A stretch of DNA of 5,100 nt from JACQLN01 sp049274895 (GTDB lineage: Bacteria > Patescibacteriota > Minisyncoccia > JACQLN01). Of this stretch, positions 1 to 4,462 are shown in pieces (position 1 is the first letter of the stretch; every line of letters begins with the position of its first letter). The notes below the pieces were generated by a model that was given only the letters and a program-made list of their open reading frames with translations, searched no databases and was not told where the DNA came from. The position numbers and the translations under genes were made by a program. The stretch is from contig JBASTM010000015.1 of NCBI GenBank assembly GCA_049274895.1, positions 1-5,100 of the forward strand, written 5' to 3'.

Positions 1-110
1 GGTTTTTTAACGCTTTTTTCTTTTTACTTTTCGCTTAAAGTTTTCGGCCGCCTGCGGCACGTTGAAAAAAGAAAATTTTTCTGGCACCCTTAGTCTATTA
101 AACTGCGAGT

Positions 111-144
111 GTATCGTAAGCTTACGATCATAAGCTTACGATAC
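111..144. repeat. Compound palindrome, probable operator
   Basis: Two 14-base arms (111-124 and 131-144) are perfect inverted repeats separated by 6 bases. Within this, 113-128 is itself a perfect 16-base palindrome (ATCGTAAG followed by CTTACGAT). The 12-mer TAAGCTTACGAT also occurs as a direct repeat at 117-128 and 131-142, a 14-base period. No T-tract follows, so it is not a terminator. Its place about 24 bases upstream of a good -35 box suggests a binding site for a dimeric regulator, with two overlapping sites. That role is inferred. Confidence 0.6.
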
Positions 145-147
145 TGT

Positions 148-169
148 AATCTCTCTCACGCAAGAGATT
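148..169. repeat. Short inverted repeat touching the -35 box
   Basis: AATCTCT (148-154) and AGAGATT (163-169) are 7-base inverted repeats around an 8-base centre. The right arm ends inside the TTGACA box at 168-173, so a protein bound here would compete with RNA polymerase. It could be a second operator beside the compound palindrome at 111-144. It could also be chance, since 7-base arms are short. Confidence 0.4.
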
Positions 170-197
170 GACAAGTATTTAGGCGATATGTTACATT
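168..197 (+). promoter_or_regulatory. Sigma70-like promoter of the membrane-protein operon
   Basis: A perfect -35 box TTGACA lies at 168-173. After 18 bases comes TACATT (192-197), matching 4 of 6 consensus -10 bases and preceded by TG at 189-190, the extended -10 arrangement. Transcription would start near 204 and give a leader of about 40 bases that includes the ribosome site AGGAGG at 231-236. No better promoter was seen in the upstream 242 bases. Confidence 0.5.
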
Positions 198-242
198 CCG
201 ATAAGCTCTTAATAATCACCCAACACCCGAAGGAGGTGTGAA

Positions 243-701
243 GTGGAAGTCAATAAGCTTGGAATAGCAGGAGGTCTCGTGGTCGCTGTTCTTTTGTTGT
301 TCTATTTGACGTTTCTAAACCACGTCGGCGTCAACAATATCGGGATCGTCTACGATTCTGTTGATGGGTCGGTAACCATCCAGAAGATGCCGGGATGGTA
401 TGTAACCCCGCCGACGGTTTTGGTAGCCCAGGTCAGTACTCTGCCGATCAGGGTTACGATTCCGTCCAACGCCCGGGTCATTGTAACTAAGCTGGTTCGG
501 TTCCGTCCCGACGGAGCGATTGATTTCGTCAATATCCAGGGCTTCGATTATTCCATGGGGCAACAGTTGGAGAATATTCTCTTGGGTTACGCTTTTTCTG
601 GCGGTGAGTACCCGTTCATGGAAATCATGCAGGAAGCCGGATCGGAGAGTATGGAAGGTATTTTCAACAAGAGGTCCCCAGCTACTGCGACCAATCCTTG
701 A
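243..701 (+). CDS. Membrane-anchored band-7/SPFH-like small protein
   Basis: The protein has 152 residues. The start is GTG, chosen because AGGAGG at 231-236 lies 6 bases upstream. Residues 6-25 form one hydrophobic membrane anchor with almost nothing before it. A beta-rich region follows, with the pattern NNIGIVYDS (31-39) then PGWY (50-53) and RVTIPSNARVIVTKLVRF (70-87). This layout recalls the start of band-7/SPFH domains: anchor, then a strand saying the protein presents a fixed outer or inner face, then a glycine-tryptophan turn. Near the C-terminus, LLGYAFSGGEYPFMEIM (113-129) looks like a packed helix. Band-7 proteins are usually much longer, with a coiled-coil tail that is absent here, so either this is a short family member or the similarity is superficial. 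It lies 37 bases before another small membrane protein gene and probably shares its promoter and terminator. The exact function is unknown. Confidence 0.75.
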   Translation: MEVNKLGIAGGLVVAVLLLFYLTFLNHVGVNNIGIVYDSVDGSVTIQKMPGWYVTPPTVLVAQVSTLPIRVTIPSNARVIVTKLVRFRPDGAIDFVNIQGFDYSMGQQLENILLGYAFSGGEYPFMEIMQEAGSESMEGIFNKRSPATATNP

Positions 702-738
702 CTCCCTACGGAATAGAACCAGTTGAAAGGGATGGAGT

Positions 739-1002
739 ATGAACAATCTATTGAATCTTTCCGGCGGGGGAGACGTCTTGATGAGGATTATAATGGGGAT
801 TTTTTCCGTCTACTTGGTACTTACAAGTAGGTGGTATATGAATTTGGTTTGGATGACGGCGGCGGCAATCAGCATTGATACAAACCAGCGTGATTTGTAT
901 TTCAGTATTGCTGTTTTGGAAGTGCTGATTTCCTTTTTAGTTCTCTGGGGTTTTTTGTGTAAAATCTGTCATACAATAACCAAGAAGGTATTCTCGTTAT
1001 AG
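739..1002 (+). CDS. Small two-pass membrane protein, unknown function
   Basis: The protein has 87 residues and no family I recognise. It has a hydrophobic stretch at about residues 15-30, a second patch to about 46, and a long hydrophobic segment at 53-75, followed by a short basic end (KK at 82-83). Cysteines at 74 and 77 form a CxxC-like pair (CKIC) at the membrane edge. The start is uncertain. ATG 739 has AAAGGG at 726-731, 7 bases upstream. ATG 781 (73 residues, beginning MRIIMG) has a strong purine run GGGGGAGA at 766-773, 7 bases upstream, and would remove a poorly hydrophobic leader. It is second in an operon with the band-7-like protein and is followed by a strong terminator, so the two may act together in the membrane. 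Confidence 0.65.
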   Translation: MNNLLNLSGGGDVLMRIIMGIFSVYLVLTSRWYMNLVWMTAAAISIDTNQRDLYFSIAVLEVLISFLVLWGFLCKICHTITKKVFSL

Positions 1003-1038
1003 TTACGTGAATAATTTCTCTTTCCATCCCACTGTGAT

Positions 1039-1068
1039 CCCGCCGGGTTTAACTCGGCGGGTTTTTTT
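1039..1068 (+). terminator. Intrinsic terminator of the membrane-protein operon
   Basis: CCCGCCG (1039-1045) pairs with CGGCGGG (1055-1061). The stem extends inward by G1046-U1054 and G1047-C1053, giving 9 pairs with a 5-base loop. Seven T residues follow directly (1062-1068). It lies 37 bases after the stop of the 739-1002 gene and separates that operon from the transposase module. Confidence 0.92.
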
Positions 1069-1101
1069 ATTAATGTTATTAATAGTAGACTTGTACTAAT
1101 A

Positions 1102-1124
1102 TGTGCAATATCGGATTTTGCACA
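1102..1124 (-). repeat. REP-like palindrome, 5' copy (inverted)
   Basis: This is a 23-base near-palindrome with arms TGTGCAA and TTGCACA. It is the exact reverse complement of the copies at 1322-1344 and 1844-1866. Orientation can be told from the asymmetric centre and from a flanking AA (1125-1126) that matches TT before the other copies. It marks the left edge of the transposase module and contributes to its -35 box. Confidence 0.9.
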
Positions 1125-1145
1125 AAAATCTGGGGGTGTTATAAT
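1117..1145 (+). promoter_or_regulatory. Extended -10 promoter of the RAYT gene, leaderless
   Basis: TATAAT at 1140-1145 is a perfect -10 box, preceded by TG at 1137-1138 (extended -10). A weak -35, TTTGCA (1117-1122, 4 of 6), lies 17 bases upstream and is inside the 5' palindrome. Transcription would start at about 1152, which is the A of the ATG, so the message would be leaderless. No ribosome site is within normal reach of that ATG. A protein bound to the palindrome would block this promoter. Confidence 0.65.
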
Positions 1146-1151
1146 ATTTTT

Positions 1152-1841
1152 ATGAGAAAAACGGTTTTTGCTCCAAACGAGTATTATCATGTTTTGAATC
1201 GCGGAAACAATAAACAGACAATATTTTTTAATGACGCCGACAGAATCAGGTTTTTACTTTCAATTTTGTTGTTTCAATCGCCTTTGGTTATAAAAAATAT
1301 GGATAGAGTAGCTAAGGAATTTGTGCAAAATCCGATATTGCACAGTAATAAGGAAATAGATGATGAGATGATAGGCGATATTATTTCCAATAGATTCGTC
1401 GAATTAATCTGTTTTACATTAATGCCCAACCATTTTCATCTATTAATTCGCGAAATAAAAAAAGGAGGAGTGGCAAAATATATGCAAAAAATTCAAATCT
1501 CCTATACAAAGTATTTTAATATCAAAAACGACAAAGTGGGTCATCATTTTCAAGGTGGTTATAAGGCAGTTCATATTACTAAAAATAACCAATTACTTTA
1601 TTTGTCCACCTATATCCATCGCAACTCCAGGGAGATAAATTTATGGAAAGGTAGAGAAAATTTATATCCTTGGTCTAGTCTGCAAGATTATACCAGCATA
1701 AACCGATGGGGCGATATTTTGAAAAGAAACATTATTTTAGGACAATTTGAAAATCCTAAAAAATATAAAGAGTTTGTGAAAAATAGTAGCGCTAAAACGC
1801 TGCGCCGTTTAGATAGAGACTATCTGTTACTGTTAGACTAA
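1152..1841 (+). CDS. REP-associated tyrosine transposase (RAYT, Y1/HUH family)
   Basis: This 229-residue single-strand DNA nuclease of the IS200-like Y1 family cuts and rejoins DNA hairpins through a covalent tyrosine link. The family opening NEYYHVLNRGNNKQTIF is at residues 9-25. The metal-binding HUH motif is MPNHFHLLI (91-99), with H94 and H96. The nuclease tyrosine is expected in SYTKYFN (117-123), as Y118 or Y121. HHFQGGYKAV (131-140) matches the typical RAYT GxxFQGRYK segment, and LSTYIHRNS plus YPWSS (172-176) are also typical. ATG 1152 is chosen because the family opening begins there; an in-frame ATG at 1101 would only add repeat-derived residues. Residues 57-65 (FVQNPILHS) are encoded by an in-frame copy of the palindromic repeat, in the variable region between the first helix and the HUH strand. 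All key motifs are intact, so the enzyme could be active. Confidence 0.92.
   Translation: MRKTVFAPNEYYHVLNRGNNKQTIFFNDADRIRFLLSILLFQSPLVIKNMDRVAKEFVQNPILHSNKEIDDEMIGDIISNRFVELICFTLMPNHFHLLIREIKKGGVAKYMQKIQISYTKYFNIKNDKVGHHFQGGYKAVHITKNNQLLYLSTYIHRNSREINLWKGRENLYPWSSLQDYTSINRWGDILKRNIILGQFENPKKYKEFVKNSSAKTLRRLDRDYLLLLD
1322..1344 (+). repeat. REP-like palindrome inside the transposase gene
   Basis: This copy is identical over 23 bases to the one at 1844-1866 and the match extends 4 bases upstream (AATT), giving 27 identical bases (1318-1344 against 1840-1866). It lies in frame within the coding sequence and is read as FVQNPILHS, leaving the frame open on both sides. It is a palindrome carried as coding sequence, similar in principle to palindromic elements known inside Rickettsia genes. 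Confidence 0.92.
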
Positions 1842-1843
1842 TT

Positions 1844-1866
1844 TGTGCAAAATCCGATATTGCACA
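1844..1866 (+). repeat. REP-like palindrome, 3' copy
   Basis: This is the same 23-base palindrome, starting 2 bases after the transposase stop codon (1839-1841) and ending 14 bases before the ATG of the methyltransferase. As RNA it can fold into a hairpin with a 7-pair outer stem TGTGCAA/TTGCACA, an A-A mismatch and 3 further pairs. No T-tract follows, so it is not an obvious terminator. Confidence 0.92.
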
Positions 1867-1880
1867 AGGTTATTTGGATT

Positions 1881-2348
1881 ATGGGTGAAGAAAAATTCAA
1901 AAAAGAAATTTGTCTGATTCTTCACAACATCCGCAGCGCCTACAATGTCGGCGCGATTTTTAGGACGGCCGACGCGGCCGGAGTCGGAAAAATATATTTG
2001 GGCGGCTATACCCCTACGCCGGCCAACTCCAAAGTAGCCAAAGTTTCGCTCGGCGCGGAAAAAACAGTGGTTTGGGAAAAATATTTTAACACCTGGCGGC
2101 TGGCGGAAGAATTAAAATCAAAAAAGATCAGAATTGTGGCCTTGGAACAGTCAAAGAACAGCCGCGATTATCGCGGTTTTAGACCCAAGTTTCCTTTGGC
2201 TGTTTTGGTGGGGAATGAGGTTAGGGGGCTATCGCCGCGCATTCTTAAGCGGGCAAGTTCGGTTTGGCATATTCCCATGCGCGGCAAAAAGGAATCATTG
2301 AACGTGGCCGTGGCCGCGGGCGTATTCATCTACAAGGTTTTGGAGTGA
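1881..2348 (+). CDS. TrmH/SpoU-family RNA 2'-O-methyltransferase
   Basis: This 155-residue enzyme should transfer methyl from S-adenosylmethionine to a ribose 2'-hydroxyl in tRNA or rRNA. It belongs to the SPOUT class, which has a knotted fold and acts as a dimer. All three family motifs are present: motif 1 NIRSAYNVGAIFRTADAAG (16-34, with N16, R18, N22, G24), motif 2 LVGNEVRGLS (109-118), and motif 3 IPMRGKKESLNVAVAAGV (131-148). The size and lack of an added RNA-binding domain resemble the short stand-alone TrmH-like proteins; the substrate cannot be read from sequence. ATG 1881 gives the normal family start. A GTG at 1845 would add 12 residues (first part QNPILH) encoded by the repeat. 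The ribosome site before 1881 is weak (AAGG at 1866-1869, 11 bases away). It starts 39 bases after the transposase stop and has no clear promoter of its own. Confidence 0.9.
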   Translation: MGEEKFKKEICLILHNIRSAYNVGAIFRTADAAGVGKIYLGGYTPTPANSKVAKVSLGAEKTVVWEKYFNTWRLAEELKSKKIRIVALEQSKNSRDYRGFRPKFPLAVLVGNEVRGLSPRILKRASSVWHIPMRGKKESLNVAVAAGVFIYKVLE

Positions 2349-2368
2349 CGGTTTTATGGTTATGAAAA

Positions 2369-2395
2369 GCCCCCGCTTAGCGGGGGCCGTTTTTT
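2369..2395 (+). terminator. Intrinsic terminator after the methyltransferase
   Basis: GCCCCCGC (2369-2376) pairs perfectly with GCGGGGGC (2380-2387) around TTA. After C and G come six T residues (2390-2395). The four A residues upstream (2365-2368) give the minus strand a short T-run, so the hairpin may also slow transcription of the convergent gene ending at 2397, though the plus-strand direction is stronger. Confidence 0.88.
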
Positions 2396-2396
2396 A

Positions 2397-2603
2397 TTAT
2401 TCTTCGTCTTGGGAAACAGGAGGTTTGTCCGTGTTTTCCATATAATTTCTCAAAAAATCCATACCAGTGGCCAGTATTATTCCAAACCCGAAGCCGGCCG
2501 CGGTCGCTCCCAGCCAGCCCAGTTGTCCGTGTAACAGCAAAGAACTTAGTAAGCCAAAAGCAATCGCCGATATCGCCACGTCGCACTTCAGCTGTTCGTC
2601 CAT
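2397..2603 (-). CDS. Small two-pass membrane protein, unknown function
   Basis: The protein has 68 residues. A short polar start (MDEQLKCD) is followed by hydrophobic segments at about 8-24 and 27-47, rich in glycine and alanine (GATAAGFGFG), and by a polar C-terminal tail ending DEE. This is a hairpin-in-membrane layout with a soluble tail. I do not recognise a family; small two-pass proteins of this shape include holin-like and stress proteins, but nothing here decides it. The start is ATG at 2601-2603, chosen because AAGGGGGA (complement of 2608-2615) sits just upstream. The longer reading from ATG 2664-2666 is unlikely since it would begin upstream of the predicted transcription start near 2646. 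It converges with the methyltransferase gene and diverges from the desulfurase. Confidence 0.65.
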   Translation of the reverse strand: MDEQLKCDVAISAIAFGLLSSLLLHGQLGWLGATAAGFGFGIILATGMDFLRNYMENTDKPPVSQDEE

Positions 2604-2634
2604 CTTGTCCCCCTTGTTTGGATTCTTTTTTGAG

Positions 2635-2662
2635 TTGTCAAAGAATCTTGCTATTATATAAA
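2635..2662 (+). promoter_or_regulatory. Plus-strand promoter of the desulfurase operon
   Basis: TTGTCA (2635-2640, 5 of 6) and TATAAA (2657-2662, 5 of 6) are 16 bases apart. Transcription would begin near 2669, about 14 bases before the ATG at 2683, and no ribosome site is visible in that short leader. The shared 8-base palindrome TTATATAA (2654-2661) serves both directions. Confidence 0.5.
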
Positions 2663-2682
2663 ACATTCTAGTTATAAATCAA
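2653..2682 (-). promoter_or_regulatory. Minus-strand promoter of the 2397-2603 gene
   Basis: Read on the minus strand, TTGATT (complement of 2677-2682, 4 of 6) and a perfect TATAAT (complement of 2653-2658) are 18 bases apart. Transcription would start near 2646 and give a leader of about 43 bases containing the AAGGGGGA ribosome site. Its -10 shares bases with the plus-strand -10 at 2657-2662. Confidence 0.5.
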
Positions 2683-3849
2683 ATGTTGAATCATCGAATT
2701 TATTTTGATTATGCCGCGGCTACGCCTCTGGATCCGCGCGTCAAAAAGGCTATGGACGAGTATCTGGCGCACGGCGGGGCTAATCCGTCAGGGCTTTACA
2801 ATGAAGGCCGGGAGTCCAAAATGGCGCTCGAGAACGCCCGCCGGGCCGTGGCCGGTTTTCTCGGCGTCAAACCCGGCGAGATATTTTTTACTTCAAGCAC
2901 CACGGAATCGAATAATTTGGCGATTTTGGGTGCGGCCCGGGCCAATCAACAGTATGGTCGGCATCTTGTTACCACTAAGGTGGAGCATGTTTCGGTACTG
3001 AATGTTTTTAAGCGTCTGGAGGAGGACGGTTTTGAGGTCAGTTATTTGCCGGTGGACGAATGGGGCCGGGTTTCGGCGGATCAAATAAAAAAAGCCGTTC
3101 GGCCGGACACCATTTTAATCTCGGTTATTTTCGCGTCCAACGAAATAGGGACAATAAACCCCATAAGATCCATAGGCCGGACGATTAAGGAATTAAAAAC
3201 CGGAAACGGTATGCCGCTGTTTTTTAGCGATGCTGCCCAGGCCGCGCCGCATACAAAGATAAATCCTTCTAATTTAGGTTTGGACATAATGTCGTTCAGC
3301 GCGAGCAAGGTTTATGGACCCAAGGGCGCCGCGGCTTTATATGTAAAAACCGGAACCAAAATAAACCCGATCATGCTGGGCGGCTCGCAGGAAAGCGGTT
3401 TAAGGCCGGGCACGCAGGATGTGGCCGGAATTGTAGGTTTTGCCGAGGCCGTTAAAATTGTTCAAATGGAAGGGGAAAAAGAGGATGGCCAACTGGCTGA
3501 GTGGCGCGATAAGATAGTTAAAGAAGTCACGGCGGCGTTGCCTGAAGTTTTATTAAACGGCCACCCTCAAGAGAGATTGGCCAACAATATCAGTTTTTCC
3601 ATCTCCGGAATCAAAGCCGAAGAACTGGTTCTGGCCATGGACGAAGCCGGTTTCGCGCTTTCAACCCGATCGGCCTGCGATGTTAAAAATTCCACGCCGC
3701 CGCATGTGATAAAAGCCATTGGCCGCGACGACGACGAGGCCTGGGGCACGCTGCGGATCACGTTGGGGAGATATACCACGGCCGAGGACGTGGAAAGATT
3801 TATAGAAACATTTATAAAAGAAGTTAAAAAATTTAAATCAATAAAATAA
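2683..3849 (+). CDS. Cysteine desulfurase, NifS/IscS-type
   Basis: This 388-residue pyridoxal-phosphate enzyme removes sulfur from L-cysteine, giving alanine and an enzyme-bound persulfide used for Fe-S clusters or tRNA thiolation. The opening IYFDYAAATPLDPRV (6-20) is typical. Compared from memory with E. coli IscS, the catalytic residues are present: T74 in STTES, H102 in VEHVSVL (cofactor stacking), N153 in ASNEIGT, D183 and Q186 in DAAQ, the Schiff-base lysine K209 in SASKVYGPKG, T244 in RPGT, the persulfide cysteine C332 in RSACDVKNSTPP, and R358 in LRITLGRY. One odd point is that the usual SxHK motif reads SASK, so the histidine is serine 208. Length is close to the IscS/NifS norm. ATG 2683 is the only start that fits the family opening; it lacks a visible ribosome site. 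No IscU scaffold gene is adjacent; instead an SOD gene follows after 4 bases. Confidence 0.95.
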   Translation: MLNHRIYFDYAAATPLDPRVKKAMDEYLAHGGANPSGLYNEGRESKMALENARRAVAGFLGVKPGEIFFTSSTTESNNLAILGAARANQQYGRHLVTTKVEHVSVLNVFKRLEEDGFEVSYLPVDEWGRVSADQIKKAVRPDTILISVIFASNEIGTINPIRSIGRTIKELKTGNGMPLFFSDAAQAAPHTKINPSNLGLDIMSFSASKVYGPKGAAALYVKTGTKINPIMLGGSQESGLRPGTQDVAGIVGFAEAVKIVQMEGEKEDGQLAEWRDKIVKEVTAALPEVLLNGHPQERLANNISFSISGIKAEELVLAMDEAGFALSTRSACDVKNSTPPHVIKAIGRDDDEAWGTLRITLGRYTTAEDVERFIETFIKEVKKFKSIK

Positions 3850-3853
3850 AAAT

Positions 3854-4462
3854 ATGGCACATCAACCCCAGCAATTCAATTTAGGAGACTTAAACGGTAT
3901 TTCCGCCAAAACCAACGAAATCCATGAAAAGAAACTGTATGCCGGTTATGTAAACAAAAGGAACGAAGTGGAAGATAAGTTGTCAAAACTGACCCCGGAG
4001 GAATTATCCGCCGGCAACCAGACCTATTCTTATCTGCGCGGCTTAAAAGAGGGTGAAACCTTCGCCGCCAACGGCATGATCTTGCATCAGCTCTTTTTTA
4101 GTATTCTGGGCGGCGCGGGCGACCCGGCCGGAACCAAAGTTTTGGGGGCCATAGAAAAAGAATGGAGCAGTTTTGATAGTTTTAAGCAAATGTTTACGGC
4201 CGCGGCTATGGCGGCGCGGGGCTGGGCGATTTTATGTTGGGACTTTTCCGATATGAAACTGCACATCTACACCGCCGATGCCCAAAACCAGGGCGGGGTT
4301 TGGAATTGCGCCATTTTATTGAACGTGGACGTTTACGAACACGCTTATTTTATAGACCACGGTTCCGACCGCAAAGCTTACTTGGAAGCGTTTTTCAAAA
4401 ATATCAATTGGCAGAAGGTGGATGAGTTATACGGGCAAATATCAAACCATGCTCAAAGTTAA
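3854..4462 (+). CDS. Superoxide dismutase, Fe/Mn family
   Basis: This 202-residue cytoplasmic enzyme (no signal peptide seen) converts superoxide to oxygen and hydrogen peroxide. Expected metal ligands are H24 (NEIHEKK), H78 (ILHQLFF), D159 and H163 (DVYEHAYFIDHGSDRKAYL, the family signature). Y32 matches the conserved gateway tyrosine (8 after the first ligand). GWAILCWD (123-130) and INWQKV (184-189) are also typical. The canonical HxxxHH segment is changed: the two positions after the first ligand that are usually histidine are L28 and Y29. Four before H78 is G74, as in Mn enzymes, with Q146 in AQNQGG a candidate for the outer-sphere glutamine. This favours Mn-type or mixed metal use, an inference. 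The gene starts 4 bases after the desulfurase stop with no clear ribosome site, suggesting coupled translation, and its end overlaps the peroxiredoxin gene. Confidence 0.92.
   Translation: MAHQPQQFNLGDLNGISAKTNEIHEKKLYAGYVNKRNEVEDKLSKLTPEELSAGNQTYSYLRGLKEGETFAANGMILHQLFFSILGGAGDPAGTKVLGAIEKEWSSFDSFKQMFTAAAMAARGWAILCWDFSDMKLHIYTADAQNQGGVWNCAILLNVDVYEHAYFIDHGSDRKAYLEAFFKNINWQKVDELYGQISNHAQS

Larger units (their letters stand above)
1102..1866 (+). mobile_element. REP-RAYT-REP module
   Basis: A Y1/HUH transposase gene is bounded by exact inverted copies of a 23-base palindrome at 1102-1124 and 1844-1866. RAYT genes are known to lie beside the REP palindromes they act on, usually at single copy and domesticated rather than as a freely jumping insertion sequence. 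The segment is clearly AT-richer than its neighbours: by hand count the line 1441-1500 has 16 G/C of 60, against 35 of 60 at 2761-2820. It is also flanked by a loose direct repeat: TAGAC then TAAT then TGTGCAA at both ends (1086-1108 and 1834-1850), with 6 extra bases at the left end. HUH enzymes do not normally create target duplications, so this may be part of the recognised end sequence. The exact edges are inferred. Confidence 0.6.

Noticed and set aside
45..60. GC hairpin GCCGC/GCGGC as terminator of an upstream gene
   Set aside because: The loop would be only 2-4 bases and no T-tract follows on either strand.
7..87. 26-codon minus-strand reading from a GTG, ending in a basic run (KRKVKRKKR)
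   Set aside because: No ATG in frame, no clear ribosome site and a low-complexity purine-rich origin. It could be the remains of a gene end, but nothing supports it.
315..746. 143-residue minus-strand open frame
   Set aside because: Lies fully antisense to the better supported 243-701 gene, has no ribosome site and shows no recognisable domain.
1101..1151. Earlier in-frame start of the transposase at 1101
   Set aside because: It would translate the 5' repeat and lie upstream of a perfect -10 box; the family N-terminus begins at 1152.
1461..1484. AAAGGAGGAG inside the transposase as an internal start signal
   Set aside because: It encodes the KKGGV stretch normal for the family here; a product from M111 would lack the HUH motif.
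1102..1866. Three spaced palindromes as a CRISPR-like array
   Set aside because: Copies differ in orientation, spacing is about 200 and 500 bases, and one lies in a gene; a REP system explains them better.
3567..3860. 97-residue minus-strand open frame
   Set aside because: Antisense shadow of the cysteine desulfurase, whose motifs run through the same bases.
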